64,000 bases of DNA from WHSW01 sp963767285 (GCA_963767285.1 CAVYDJ010000004.1:62001-126000); one strand, 5' to 3'. Counted from the first letter of the stretch, positions 21,585 to 30,571 are shown. Numbers and translations are program-made. The notes: generated from the sequence alone by a model not told the origin.

Positions 21585-23612
21585 TCAGCGGCGGGTGACA
21601 GGCGCGAACATCGCCGCCGGGTGTGTCGGGTCCGTGTCGGTCGCCGGAGCGGCGGGGTCGACCCGGAAGGGGGCCGATTGCAGGCGGTAGAGGTTGGCGT
21701 AGACGCGGATCCGGTAGCGGCCGGGCTTCGCCGCACGGGGCACCTGCCAGTGGACGTTGTAGTTGCCCTCGGCGTCGCCGGTCCAGACGATCGAGAGGCC
21801 GAGGTCGTCGGCGACCCGGCGCCAGCCCTTGCGGGTGCGCCGCTCGATCGCGATGAAGCGCTTGTCGAGCCGCTTGTCGAGCCCCGAAGGCCCGCCCTGC
21901 CATTTGAACACCGCCTGAGCGCCGGGCGGGACGGCGACCGGCTGCGTCGTGATCGACGCGACCGCGGAGCCGTCGCCGAACGGCCGCCCGTTGGCGACCA
22001 CGCCGTTGCGCGGGTCGAAGGGGTATGGCTTCGGCGCCCGCTTGCCGTCGCGCATCCGCTCGGTCAGCTCGACCAGCGAGTCGGAGACGGCGGCACCGGT
22101 CGCGGGCCCGTAGATCGTCGATCCGCCCTCGTAGTGCTGGCGGTCGTATTCCTCGGGCGTGACCAGGTACTGGATGAACTCGTTGGTCAGCCCCATCAGG
22201 GTGACCCCCTTGATCCCCATGCCCTTCGCGGCGGCCATCACCGCTGCGCGGGCGCGACGGCCGGCCTCGACCGACGCCTCGCCGGGCTCGGTGATCAGCA
22301 GGCGGTCGGCGATCCGGAGTACGAACAGCGGCACCGCCGAGGGGTAGGAGTCCTTGCTGGTCGCGAACGGGATCCCGTGCTTGTGGCCCTGCGCCTCGCC
22401 GTAGCCCGGGGTCGCCGAGCGCATGCCCTCGAACGAGACGTGGGTGACGTCGAACAGCGGGCCGCGGTTCTCCTCCGAGCCGGTCAGGAAGGGGATGCCC
22501 GCAACCGGCGAGTCCGCGACGCGGCCGTCGGAGGTCTGCTGCCCGCAGAAGCAGGTGCGGGTCCAGCGCAGGTCCAGCTTCGGGGTGGCGCTCAGGCCGC
22601 GGCCCGCTTGCAGCCAGGCGCTGAACATCGCCTTGCCCTCGGCGCGGCCGACGCGCTCGGCGGCCACCGGGCCGCGGCCGTCGAAGGCCGCCGTCTGGTC
22701 GCCCTCGTCGGCGTTCGCGAAGACGTTGATCACCGGCTCACTTTTCGGAACCCGCCCGGCGCGGCGCATCCTCGCCTCGAAGAAGCGGATCGCGGGCCCG
22801 AAGTGGTCCTGTGTGTAGACCTGGTACTCGGCGTTGTTCACGGTTCCGTGGTCGGCGAAGGTCGAGAAGGCGCCGAGCGGCATCCGCCGCCCGTCGGCGT
22901 CGAGGCGGTCGACCCGCAGGACGCTGACCTCGGGGTCGATCGTGTGCTCGTAGCCGTCGGGGTCGTCGGCGACCTCGCCCTCGCCTGGCTCGAGGATGAC
23001 TCCGTGGTTGGCGAGGTGGGCCTCGAGGCTGCGGTTGTCGGTCACCCCGAGCAGCTTCTTCGTCCCCCAGCCGACCGCGGCGGGCCCGACGTCGCGGTTG
23101 GCCCGTCTGATCGCGATCGCGATCCGCTCGACGAGGAAGGTGTAGAGCTGCGGATCCGCCGGCTCGGGATTGAAAAAGCTGACGTAGGTGAGCGGGTCGG
23201 TGACCGTCTCGATGCTCGGCGCGAGCGTGTTGAGGGTCTTGAAGTTGGCGAACTTCGAGGGCCCGCTGTGGGTGTGGGTGGCGCCGACGAGGACGTTCTT
23301 CTGACTGAAGCCGTGGCCGGCGCGCTTCGCGGCCTCGGCGATCAGCCCGCCCGGGGACGCGAAGAGGTCGGCGGAGACGAGGGCGACCTTGCGGTGGCCG
23401 CTCTTCAGGACGAGGACCGAAGCGGTGAGGCGGGACTGAACGCCGGTCCCGATCCGGTCGGCTCGAGTCCAGCCACCCAGTGCGTAGCCGGTGGGGGGCG
23501 TGATGTCCGCGCGCCCGACGCCGGCTTGGATGGGGGGCGAGGCGTGGGCGCTTGCCGGGAGGACAACAACGAAACCAATCAGGAGGAGGAGTACGCGGCG
23601 CCGGCGGATCAC
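21585..23612 (-). CDS. Secreted neutral/alkaline ceramidase family protein
   Basis: 675 residues. The signal peptide is 'LLLLIGFVVVLPASAHAS'. Family features of neutral ceramidase are 'AGVGRADITPPTG' at the N-terminus, 'VGATHTHSGP' with zinc-ligand and nucleophile-type residues, 'FADHGTVN', 'NADEGDQTA', and the late 'YEGGSTIYGP'. A C-terminal Ig-like domain follows ('FKWQGGPSG ... YRIRVYANLYR'). Such enzymes split the amide bond of ceramides or related N-acyl lipids outside the cell. GTG is the start. The gene lies 25 bases upstream of gltB in the same direction. A second copy is at 62405-64000. Substrate specificity is not established. Confidence 0.88.
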   Translation of the reverse strand: MIRRRRVLLLLIGFVVVLPASAHASPPIQAGVGRADITPPTGYALGGWTRADRIGTGVQSRLTASVLVLKSGHRKVALVSADLFASPGGLIAEAAKRAGHGFSQKNVLVGATHTHSGPSKFANFKTLNTLAPSIETVTDPLTYVSFFNPEPADPQLYTFLVERIAIAIRRANRDVGPAAVGWGTKKLLGVTDNRSLEAHLANHGVILEPGEGEVADDPDGYEHTIDPEVSVLRVDRLDADGRRMPLGAFSTFADHGTVNNAEYQVYTQDHFGPAIRFFEARMRRAGRVPKSEPVINVFANADEGDQTAAFDGRGPVAAERVGRAEGKAMFSAWLQAGRGLSATPKLDLRWTRTCFCGQQTSDGRVADSPVAGIPFLTGSEENRGPLFDVTHVSFEGMRSATPGYGEAQGHKHGIPFATSKDSYPSAVPLFVLRIADRLLITEPGEASVEAGRRARAAVMAAAKGMGIKGVTLMGLTNEFIQYLVTPEEYDRQHYEGGSTIYGPATGAAVSDSLVELTERMRDGKRAPKPYPFDPRNGVVANGRPFGDGSAVASITTQPVAVPPGAQAVFKWQGGPSGLDKRLDKRFIAIERRTRKGWRRVADDLGLSIVWTGDAEGNYNVHWQVPRAAKPGRYRIRVYANLYRLQSAPFRVDPAAPATDTDPTHPAAMFAPVTRR

Positions 23613-23619
23613 GCCCGGG

Positions 23620-23625
23620 AGGCTA
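23620..23625 (-). promoter_or_regulatory. Leaderless -10 box TAGCCT for ceramidase gene
   Basis: On the minus strand TAGCCT is followed by 7 bases and the GTG start at 23612, with no ribosome binding site between. The rest of the 184-base gap (23613-23796) shows no gene I can support. Confidence 0.45.
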
Positions 23626-23796
23626 GACCCGGATCAGCGCCGCGGCGCCGATTCCCGCTCTTGCCCCGAATTTGGATTTTCAAGGCCGCATGGGACTATC
23701 GGACGGCACCAGCACCCGACACGGAGGTCACCGAGTTCGTCGATTGTCCGGACCTCACGTTCAAGGCCAAGTCGCGCGACTGAGGCGCGTTCGCGC

Positions 23797-24165
23797 TTAG
23801 GGCCGCTCGAGCTTCGCTTCGCGCTCGGCCGCCTCGGAGTCGTGGAACGCGGCGGCCTCGCCGGCCGTGCGAACCTGCGATTCGAGCGTGGACGCCTGCT
23901 CGGCGTGCTCGCTGGCGGCGGCGGCGTGCTCCTCGGCGCGGATCGCGTGTTCCTCGGCCTGCTGGCGATGCTGCTCGGCCTCGCGGCCGCGCTCGCGCGC
24001 CTTGGAGACGTTCGAGTCGGCCTGGTCGCGGTGGGCGACCGCCTCCCCGGAGAGCCGTTCCTGCTCGATTTCGCGCTCGGCGGCGTTGCGACGAAGCAGG
24101 GCGGCGAGCAGGGCGATGACGACGACGGCGGCGATGGCGATGACGATGATCAGGGCAGTGGACAT
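23797..24165 (-). CDS. Small membrane-anchored coiled-coil protein, function unknown
   Basis: 122 residues. The N-terminal transmembrane helix is 'ALIIVIAIAAVVVIALLAALL'. The rest is almost entirely polar helix rich in Ala, Glu, Gln, His and Arg, with repeated 'AEEHA'-type units ('AIRAEEHAAAASEHAEQAS') that predict a long coiled coil. The orientation is likely N-out, C-in. There are no catalytic motifs. It stands alone between the ceramidase and the anti-sigma gene, all on the minus strand. Similar small coiled-coil membrane proteins are frequent in actinomycetes; I cannot name a family. Confidence 0.72.
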   Translation of the reverse strand: MSTALIIVIAIAAVVVIALLAALLRRNAAEREIEQERLSGEAVAHRDQADSNVSKARERGREAEQHRQQAEEHAIRAEEHAAAASEHAEQASTLESQVRTAGEAAAFHDSEAAEREAKLERP

Positions 24166-24193
24166 ACCGAAGCGATACCCACGGGGCCGCGAA

Positions 24194-24871
24194 TTATTCG
24201 GCGTGCAGCTCGGCGTCGGCGAGCTCGCGGCCGGCGTGGTCGAGCAGGCGGACCTCGCTGATCTCGCTGTAGTCGACCGCCGTGGCGCCGCCGCCGCTGC
24301 CGTGACCGGCCGCGACGTCGAGCGCGCGGACCGGCATGCGGCGGCCCTGCTCGGTGACCACCTCGAGCTCGTACCGGCCGTCGGCGACGCCGTCGTAGAT
24401 CACCGCGAACACCCAGGAGGTGCGGCCCTGGTAGCCGTAGACGTAGCCGGCCGGTTCGCCACCGGGGAGCTCGACCGGGGCGGCGTCGAAGTACTCGCCG
24501 TTGGCGACCGCGAGCGTCTCGCGGTAGGAGTCGGCCAGGTCGCGGTCGTCTCCCAGGGCGAACCAGACGACCGCCGCCGCGCACGCCGCCGCCGCCAGCG
24601 CCGCAGCGACGGGCAGCGCGAGCCGGCGCGCCCGGCTGCGGGCGGGGGGCCGGATCGAGTCGGTGACGCGGCCCTCGAACCCGGCCGGCGGCTCGATCGC
24701 CGGGGCGACCAGCAGCAGCTCGTCGGCGAGCCCCGCCAGGCGCTCGATCCGCGCCCGGCACTCGGGGCAGTCGGCGAGGTGCTCGAGCGCCCAGGCGCGG
24801 TCGGCGCCGTCGGCGATCCCGAGCGCCAGCTCGGCCGCGAGGTCGTGCAGGCGCTCGCAGTCGGCGCTCAT
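24194..24871 (-). CDS. Zinc-binding anti-sigma factor (ZAS/zf-HC2), membrane-anchored
   Basis: 225 residues. The N-terminal zinc-binding anti-sigma motif HxxxCxxC is in 'HLADCPEC'. One transmembrane helix lies at about 82-106 ('LALPVAAALAAAACAAAVVWFAL'). An extracytoplasmic domain with 'YVYGYQGRTSWVFAVIYDG' resembles sensor domains of RskA-like anti-sigma factors. It should hold the ECF sigma factor encoded just upstream; the two genes overlap by four bases (ATGA at 24868-24871). The CXXC-type centre may respond to redox or zinc, which is an inference. Confidence 0.88.
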   Translation of the reverse strand: MSADCERLHDLAAELALGIADGADRAWALEHLADCPECRARIERLAGLADELLLVAPAIEPPAGFEGRVTDSIRPPARSRARRLALPVAAALAAAACAAAVVWFALGDDRDLADSYRETLAVANGEYFDAAPVELPGGEPAGYVYGYQGRTSWVFAVIYDGVADGRYELEVVTEQGRRMPVRALDVAAGHGSGGGATAVDYSEISEVRLLDHAGRELADAELHAE

Positions 24872-25416
24872 CGAAGGTCCTCCTCGGCCGCCGTCAGCTT
24901 CCGCGTTGCGGCACGGATCCGGGTCTTCGCGGTGCCGAGCGGAATCGACTCGATCTCGCCGATCTCACGGGCGGTGAACCCGAAGAGCGCCGCCAGCAGC
25001 AGGGCGCGGCGCTGGTCGGCGGGCAGCTCGGCGAGCGAGTCGCGCAGCTCGGCGGTGCCGGGTTCCGCGTGGCCGGTGGAGCTCGCGGTCGCCCAGAGGG
25101 CCCGCTCGGCCCCCTCGATCGTCTCCGGGTCGAGCGGCACCGCCCGCTTTGCCCGCAGGTGGTCGATTGCCAGGTTGCGGGTGATCGAGAGCAGCCAGGT
25201 CGCGACCCGGCCGCGGCGCGCGTCGTAGGCGCCGGCGTGGCGCCAGGCGCGGGTGAACGCCTCCTGCGCGATCTCCTCGGCGACCGCGCGGTCGCCGACC
25301 ATCGTCAGCGCGAGCCCGAAGACGCGGGCCTGGAAGCGGCGCACGAACGCGGTCGCCGCACCGGCGTCGCCGGCGGCGAGGCCGGCGACCAGCGCTTCAT
25401 CGGATAGCGACCACAT
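24868..25416 (-). CDS. ECF-type RNA polymerase sigma factor
   Basis: 182 residues. Region 2 is 'FVRRFQARVFGLALTMVGDRAVAEEIAQEAFTRAW' with 'WLLSITRNLAIDHLR'. Region 4 is 'ELPADQRRALLLAALFGFTAREIGEIESIPLGTAKTRI', the helix-turn-helix for -35 recognition. ATG 25414-25416 is preferred over the adjacent TTG. It is translationally coupled to its anti-sigma factor. The divergent gene 110 bases away encodes a cupredoxin lipoprotein, so the 25417-25526 gap could hold the sigma factor's own target promoter; this is not proven. Confidence 0.92.
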   Translation of the reverse strand: MWSLSDEALVAGLAAGDAGAATAFVRRFQARVFGLALTMVGDRAVAEEIAQEAFTRAWRHAGAYDARRGRVATWLLSITRNLAIDHLRAKRAVPLDPETIEGAERALWATASSTGHAEPGTAELRDSLAELPADQRRALLLAALFGFTAREIGEIESIPLGTAKTRIRAATRKLTAAEEDLR

Positions 25417-25526
25417 CAAGGGTTGTACGTTTGCCGTGCCGCCGGAGATTGCAATCCCGTGGGCCGGTTCACCCGTAGCAAAGGGTGACGGAAATGACTC
25501 AACACACGACAGCGAGGAGGCCCTCC

Positions 25527-25958
25527 GTGCCCCGCAAGCTTCTGGCCGCGCTCATCGTGGTCACGATCCCATTGACCCTCGCCGCCTGCGGCGACGACGA
25601 CGAGACCACTTCCGCGGCAGCCCCGAGCGAGACGACCGCGGCCGAGACCTCCGCCGAGTCGACGACCGCGGCCTCCGGCGGCGGCGAGACCGTCGCGATC
25701 TCCGAGACCGAGTACAAGATCGACCCCGCGGACCCGACCGTGAAGGCAGGCTCGGTCACCTTCGATGTCTCCAACGACGGCGCGACCCTCCACAACCTCG
25801 AGATCGAGGGCAACGGGCTCGAGGAATCGACCACCGATCTGCAGCCGGGCGATACCGACCAGCTGACCGTTGACCTCGAGCCAGGGAGCTACACCATGTA
25901 CTGCTCGATCGGCGGGCACGCGGACCTCGGGATGGAGGGCGAGCTCACCGTCCAGTAA
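25527..25958 (+). CDS. Cupredoxin-like copper-binding lipoprotein
   Basis: 143 residues from GTG 25527. This start is chosen because GAGGAGG (25514-25520) precedes it by 6 bases and it gives a textbook lipoprotein signal 'MPRKLLAALIVVTIPLTLAAC' with lipidated Cys21; earlier in-frame starts (25485, 25494) would add 11-14 polar residues. After a Thr/Ser/Glu linker comes a plastocyanin-like fold with type-1 copper ligands: His in 'TLHNLEIEG', then Cys, His and Met in 'MYCSIGGHADLGM'. It probably carries electrons or binds copper on the outer face of the membrane. It is divergent from the ECF sigma/anti-sigma pair. Confidence 0.88.
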   Translation: MPRKLLAALIVVTIPLTLAACGDDDETTSAAAPSETTAAETSAESTTAASGGGETVAISETEYKIDPADPTVKAGSVTFDVSNDGATLHNLEIEGNGLEESTTDLQPGDTDQLTVDLEPGSYTMYCSIGGHADLGMEGELTVQ

Positions 25959-25959
25959 C

Positions 25960-27402
25960 TCAGCCGGGAGGGACCCAGCCGCCGAAGCTGCGTTCGAGCG
26001 CCACCGCGACCGCGATTGCCACGTGGTCGCGGTCGCGCCCGGCGGCGACCTGGACCCCGAGCGGGAGGCCGCCTTCGTTGAGGCCGAGCGGTACCTGCGT
26101 CACGGGGAGCCCGAGCAGGTTGAAGACCGCGGTCGGCGCGATCATCCACGGCCGCCCGACCGTGCGCCCGTGGCGCGGTGCGACCCGCGAGAACGGCGGG
26201 TGCAGGAGGACGCCGTCGCCGATCGCCTCGCCGACCTGCTCGGCTACCTCCCGCTCGGCGGCGAGCGCGCGCCGCTCGTACCGCTCCGGCAGGTACTGGG
26301 CGAGATTCTCGGAGGCGAGCGTCATGAGCAGCGGCGTCGTGTACGGGCTGCGGCCGCGGACCGCGTCGGCGACCAGCCGCCCGTAGCCGGGGACCTCGGC
26401 GCCACCCTCGGTGAGCAGCTCACGGAGCCCGCCCGACTCACGCATCGCGTTCAAGAACGGCTGGATCACCGTCTTGACGGCGGGCAGCGAGACCTTGACC
26501 ACCTCGGCGCCGGCCTCGGCAAGAGCCCGAGCCGCGCGCACCCGCGCGTTGCGCAGCTCGAGCGAGACCGGCAGCAGGCTCGCGTCCTCCGACATCGCCA
26601 CCCGCAGACCCTCGATCGCGACCTCGTCCGGGTCGCCGAGCTCGACCTCGCGCACGGTCGTGTCGACCCCGTCCGGACCGGCGACGATCCGCAGGAACGG
26701 CATCAGGTCCGCCGCGTGCCGGGTCACCGGGCCGCAGCCGAGCAGCTCGGAGCCCCGGTCGGTCGGGGCCGGGTGGTGGCCGGTGTGCGGGACCAGGCAG
26801 CCGGTCGGCTTGTGGCCGAAGACGCCGTTGAAGAAGGCCGGCAGCCGGATCGAGCCGCCGATATCGGTGCCGAGGCCGATCGGCGCGAACCCGGAGCCGA
26901 TCGATGCCCCCTCGCCGCCGGACGACCCACCCGCGGTGCGGTTCGCGTCATAGGCGCTGTTGGTGCGGCCCCACACGCGGTTTTCCGACTCGATCCAGAG
27001 CGTGAGCTCTGAGGTGTTCGTGACCCCGAGCACGATCGCGCCGGCGTCGACCAGCCGCTGGACCGCGGTCGCCGAGTGCTCCGCGACGACGTCCTTGCGC
27101 GCAACCGACCCCGACGTCTGCGGCATTCCCGCGACGCCGAACGATTCCTTGATCGTGCAGGGCACGCCGAGCAGCGGCGGCGGGTCCTTGCGCGCGCGGC
27201 GCTTGCCGAGCAGCTCGTCGGCGGCGTCGGCTTCGGCCCGCGCATCGTCGAAGCGGGTCGCGATCACCGCGTTGACGCGCGGGTTGGCGGCCTCGATCAG
27301 GGCGATGTGAGCGTCGACGACCTCCCGCGCGGTCAGCTCGCGCGATCGGATCGCCGCGGCGAGCTCGACGGCGGAGCGCTGGGTGATCGGTCGCTCGGTC
27401 AC
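25960..27402 (-). CDS. Amidase-signature family amidase
   Basis: 480 residues with the Ser-cisSer-Lys triad: Lys in 'CTIKESFG', the Gly/Ser-rich 'TAGGSSGGEGA', and 'GLGTDIGGSIRLPA' carrying the nucleophile serine. It hydrolyses an amide or carbamoyl bond; the substrate is unknown and the neighbours do not include a GatC or GatB, so tRNA amidation is unlikely. The start is GTG 27400-27402, with TAGGTT nine bases upstream on the coding strand. It converges on the cupredoxin gene with one base between stops. Confidence 0.9.
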   Translation of the reverse strand: MTERPITQRSAVELAAAIRSRELTAREVVDAHIALIEAANPRVNAVIATRFDDARAEADAADELLGKRRARKDPPPLLGVPCTIKESFGVAGMPQTSGSVARKDVVAEHSATAVQRLVDAGAIVLGVTNTSELTLWIESENRVWGRTNSAYDANRTAGGSSGGEGASIGSGFAPIGLGTDIGGSIRLPAFFNGVFGHKPTGCLVPHTGHHPAPTDRGSELLGCGPVTRHAADLMPFLRIVAGPDGVDTTVREVELGDPDEVAIEGLRVAMSEDASLLPVSLELRNARVRAARALAEAGAEVVKVSLPAVKTVIQPFLNAMRESGGLRELLTEGGAEVPGYGRLVADAVRGRSPYTTPLLMTLASENLAQYLPERYERRALAAEREVAEQVGEAIGDGVLLHPPFSRVAPRHGRTVGRPWMIAPTAVFNLLGLPVTQVPLGLNEGGLPLGVQVAAGRDRDHVAIAVAVALERSFGGWVPPG

Positions 27403-27488
27403 GGACGCAAGAACCTACCGGTGGGTCGCGCCCGCGACGCCGGAGCCGGAATAGACTCGCGGCGTCGGTTCGAGAGAAGGAGTTGCGG

Positions 27489-28982
27489 ATGAACCTGGCG
27501 GAGAATCTGGTCAGTTCAGCGGCGGAGCACGGCGACCGCGTCGCGATCAAGCTCGACGACGCCGAGCTCACCTACGCACAGCTCGACGCGGCATCGAGCG
27601 GAATCGCGAACCTGCTGCGCGAGAAGGGCGTCGAGGCCGGCGACCGGGTCGGGATCATGCTCCCGAACGTCCCCTATTTCCCGGTCATCTACTACGGGGT
27701 GCTCAAGGCGGGCGCCGTGGTCGTGCCGATGAACGTGCTGCTGAAGAAGCGGGAGGTCGGCTTCTACCTCTCCGATCCCGAGGCGAAGCTGCTGTTCGCC
27801 TGGCACGACTTCGCCGAGGCCGCCGAGGCTGGCGCGGAGGAGGCCGGCACCGAGCTGATCCTGGTCAAGCCGGGCGAGTTCGAGGACGTGGTCGGGGAGC
27901 AGGAGCACACCTTCGAGACCGTCGACCGCGACGCCGACGACACCGCGGTGATCCTCTACACCTCGGGCACGACCGGGACCCCGAAGGGGGCCGAGCTGAC
28001 CCACTCGAACCTGAGCCGCAACGTCGAGGGGTTCGCGGGCTTCACCGGGATCGACGAAACCGGCGTCATCCTCGGTGCGCTGCCGCTGTTCCACTCCTTC
28101 GGTCAGACCTGCGGCCTCAACGCGGCGGTCAAGGCGGGCGCCTGCCTGACCCTGATCCCGCGGTTCGACCCCGGCAAGGCGCTCGAGATCATCCAGCGCG
28201 ACCGGGTGAACGTGTTCGAGGGCGTGCCGACGATGTACGCGGCGATGCTCAACCACCCCGAGCGCGACTCATTCGACGTCTCGTGCCTGGAGCTGTGCGC
28301 CTCCGGCGGGTCGGCGATGCCCGTCGAGGTGATGAGGACGTTCGAGGAGGCCTTCGGGTGCAAGGTGCTGGAGGGATACGGACTCTCGGAGACCTCGCCG
28401 GTCGCCTCCTTCAACCATCCCGACCGCGAGCGCAAGCCGGGCTCGATCGGCACCCCGATCGAGGGGGTCGAGATGAAGGTCGTCGACGACGACGGCAACG
28501 AGGTCGCCCAGGGCGAGCCCGGCGAGATCGTGATCCGCGGCCACAACGTGATGAAGGGCTACTGGAACCGCCCCGACGCGACCGAGGAATCGATCGACGA
28601 CGACGGTTGGTTTGCGACCGGCGACATGGCGACCGTCGACGAGGACGGCTACTTCTTCATCGTCGATCGCAAGAAGGACCTGATCATCCGCGGCGGCTAC
28701 AACGTCTATCCGCGCGAGATCGAGGAGGTGATCTACGAGCACCCGGCCGTCCGCGAGGCCGCGGTGGTCGGGGTCCCCCATGACGAGCTCGGCGAGGAGG
28801 TCGGCGCCGCCGTCGCCCTGAAGGAGGGCGAGTCGGCGACCGAGGACGAGATCCGCGACCACTGCAAGGAGCAGGTGGCCGCCTACAAGTACCCCCGCCA
28901 GGTGTGGTTCGTCGATGAACTGCCCAAGGGCCCGACCGGGAAGATCCTCAAGCGCGAGATCGAGGCGCCGGCCGAAGGTTAA
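27489..28982 (+). CDS. Long-chain fatty-acid--CoA ligase (AMP-forming)
   Basis: 497 residues. ATG 27489 has AAGGAG at 27477-27482. Adenylation motifs are 'ILYTSGTTGTPKGAELTH' (P-loop), 'EGYGLSETSP' (A5), 'GWFATGDMATVDEDGYFFIVDRKKDLI' (A7/A8) with the hinge, and 'PKGPTGKILKREI' holding the catalytic lysine. It activates fatty acids via acyl-adenylate to acyl-CoA in the cytoplasm. It is divergent from the amidase gene with an 86-base gap. It fits the lipid-related neighbourhood (desaturase, enoyl-CoA hydratase), but chain-length preference cannot be seen. Confidence 0.93.
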   Translation: MNLAENLVSSAAEHGDRVAIKLDDAELTYAQLDAASSGIANLLREKGVEAGDRVGIMLPNVPYFPVIYYGVLKAGAVVVPMNVLLKKREVGFYLSDPEAKLLFAWHDFAEAAEAGAEEAGTELILVKPGEFEDVVGEQEHTFETVDRDADDTAVILYTSGTTGTPKGAELTHSNLSRNVEGFAGFTGIDETGVILGALPLFHSFGQTCGLNAAVKAGACLTLIPRFDPGKALEIIQRDRVNVFEGVPTMYAAMLNHPERDSFDVSCLELCASGGSAMPVEVMRTFEEAFGCKVLEGYGLSETSPVASFNHPDRERKPGSIGTPIEGVEMKVVDDDGNEVAQGEPGEIVIRGHNVMKGYWNRPDATEESIDDDGWFATGDMATVDEDGYFFIVDRKKDLIIRGGYNVYPREIEEVIYEHPAVREAAVVGVPHDELGEEVGAAVALKEGESATEDEIRDHCKEQVAAYKYPRQVWFVDELPKGPTGKILKREIEAPAEG

Positions 28983-29013
28983 TTCCGGGCCAAACCGGGA
29001 ACGGGTAAGGGTC

Positions 29014-30540
29014 GTGGCGGGTGACGACCAACCGACAGACGAGCTGGACGCCGAAAACGGGGGACGCGCCCCTGCGGCGCTCGCCGACCCGCCGCTGATC
29101 GCCGCGGGCCGTCGCCTGGGCGGGCGGTACGTGCTCGACCGCAGGCTCGGGCACGGCGGGATGGCCGTCGTCTGGCTGGCGCTCGACGAGCGGCTCGATC
29201 GCGAGGTCGCCGTCAAGGTGCTCTCCGACACCCTCACCGCCGAGCACGACTACCGCGGGCGCTTCCGCCAGGAGGCCCACGTCGCCGCCGGCCTGCAGCA
29301 TCCGAACCTGGTCTCCGTCTACGACTACGACGCCGGCGAGCGGCCGTATCTGGTGATGGAGTACATCGAGGGCGGCGACCTCTCCGCCGCGCTCGAGGCC
29401 GGGACGGCGCCACCGGCCGACCAGCTCACGCGCGAGCTGCTCTCGGCTCTCAACCACATCCACGGCGCCGGGATCCTCCATCGGGACATCAAGCCGCAGA
29501 ACGTGCTCGTCGACGGGCATGGGCACTCGCGCCTGACCGATTTCGGGATCGCCCGCCCCCTGGACGCGACCTCGATGACGAAGACCGGGCACGTGATCGG
29601 CACCGAGCGCTACCTCGCCCCCGAGGTGATGCGCGGAGAGCCGGCGACGGTGCGCTCCGACCTCTACGCGCTCGGGGTCCTGCTCGCGGCGCTCGGCAGC
29701 GAGGGCGAGCTCGCCGCGCTGGCCGACCGGTTGCGCGACCCCGACCCGGAGCTCCGGCCGGCGTCGGCCTCGGCGGCGCTCGCCGAGCTCGGGCGCATCC
29801 CGGGTCCGGCGGGCACGGCGACCCAGCCCTACGCGATGGAGACCGAGCCGCAGGGCCCGCGGCCCTTCGAGCCGACGATCGTCGGCCCCAGGTCGCGGCA
29901 GCGGCGCAATCGATTCATCGCCCTCGCCGCGGTCGGCCTGGCGGTCGCCGCGGCCGCCGTCGCGCTGCTCGCCGGCGGTGGCGACGAGGGCGGCGGGAGT
30001 GGTCAGACGTCTGCCCAGCGCGACAAGCCGGAGCAGTCCGGCAACGGCTCCGGTGGAGCAGCGGAGTCGGCTCCGGCCGAGACGACGGAAGAGCCTGCGA
30101 CCACCGAGGAGCCCTCGACGACGGAGGAGCCGGCCGAGGACACCGGCGGCGCGGCGGCGCCGGCGACCGACGACGGCTTCGCGCTCAACGACCAGGGCTT
30201 CGCGCTGCTCGGCGAGGGCAACTACGAGGAGGCGGTACCGATCCTCGAGCAGGCGGTCGACGCGCTGAGCACCTCCGCCGACGAGCAGACCTACAACTAC
30301 GCGCTCTACAACCTCGCCACCGCATACATGGGCGTCGACAGGGCGGCGGACGCGATCCCGCTGCTCCAGGAGCGGATGCGATACGACGACGGCCAGCTGG
30401 CCGAGGTCCAGAAGACCCTCGACGAGGCCTACAAGGCGACCGGCGAGAAGCCGCCGAAGGAAGAGAAGGCGCCCAAGCCCGAGAAGCCGGGCAAGGGCCC
30501 GCCGACGGGCCAGGTCCCTCCGGGCCACGTCGACGACTAG
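29014..30540 (+). CDS. Membrane Ser/Thr protein kinase with short C-lobe and extracytoplasmic TPR-like domain
   Basis: 508 residues from GTG 29014. The kinase domain is 'LGHGGMAVVWLA' (P-loop), 'VAVKVL' (Lys), 'HRDIKPQN' and 'DFGIA', with an APE-type 'LAPEVM'. After 'SDLYALGVLLAALG' it runs almost directly into 'LADRLRDPDPELRPASA', so the segment between helices F and H that usually contains 'TGRPPF' is missing. A transmembrane helix ('FIALAAVGLAVAAAAVALLAG') is followed by a Thr/Glu/Pro linker and a tetratricopeptide-like domain ('FALLGEGNYEEAVPILEQAVDAL'). TPR domains outside the membrane are an alternative to the usual PASTA sensor. Activity of the shortened kinase is uncertain. Confidence 0.88.
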   Translation: MAGDDQPTDELDAENGGRAPAALADPPLIAAGRRLGGRYVLDRRLGHGGMAVVWLALDERLDREVAVKVLSDTLTAEHDYRGRFRQEAHVAAGLQHPNLVSVYDYDAGERPYLVMEYIEGGDLSAALEAGTAPPADQLTRELLSALNHIHGAGILHRDIKPQNVLVDGHGHSRLTDFGIARPLDATSMTKTGHVIGTERYLAPEVMRGEPATVRSDLYALGVLLAALGSEGELAALADRLRDPDPELRPASASAALAELGRIPGPAGTATQPYAMETEPQGPRPFEPTIVGPRSRQRRNRFIALAAVGLAVAAAAVALLAGGGDEGGGSGQTSAQRDKPEQSGNGSGGAAESAPAETTEEPATTEEPSTTEEPAEDTGGAAAPATDDGFALNDQGFALLGEGNYEEAVPILEQAVDALSTSADEQTYNYALYNLATAYMGVDRAADAIPLLQERMRYDDGQLAEVQKTLDEAYKATGEKPPKEEKAPKPEKPGKGPPTGQVPPGHVDD

Positions 30541-30557
30541 TAACCGGCCGGTCCCAA

Positions 30558-30563
30558 TAGCAT
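30558..30563 (+). promoter_or_regulatory. Leaderless -10 box TAGCAT before first LuxR ATPase gene
   Basis: TAGCAT is followed by 8 bases and the GTG at 30572 with no ribosome binding site. It sits in the 31-base gap after the kinase gene, so the regulator can be transcribed on its own. Confidence 0.45.
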
Positions 30564-30571
30564 CGGATCCC

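Noticed and set aside
17052..23783. Very long plus-strand frames opposite gltB and the ceramidase
   Set aside because: gltB and ceramidase motifs on the minus strand explain the sequence; the plus-strand products are low-complexity mirror translations.
23636..23783. Short plus-strand frame ending 'CPDLTFKAKSRD' in the gap
   Set aside because: It is the tail of a long mirror frame, has no start codon or ribosome binding site of its own, and no recognisable family.
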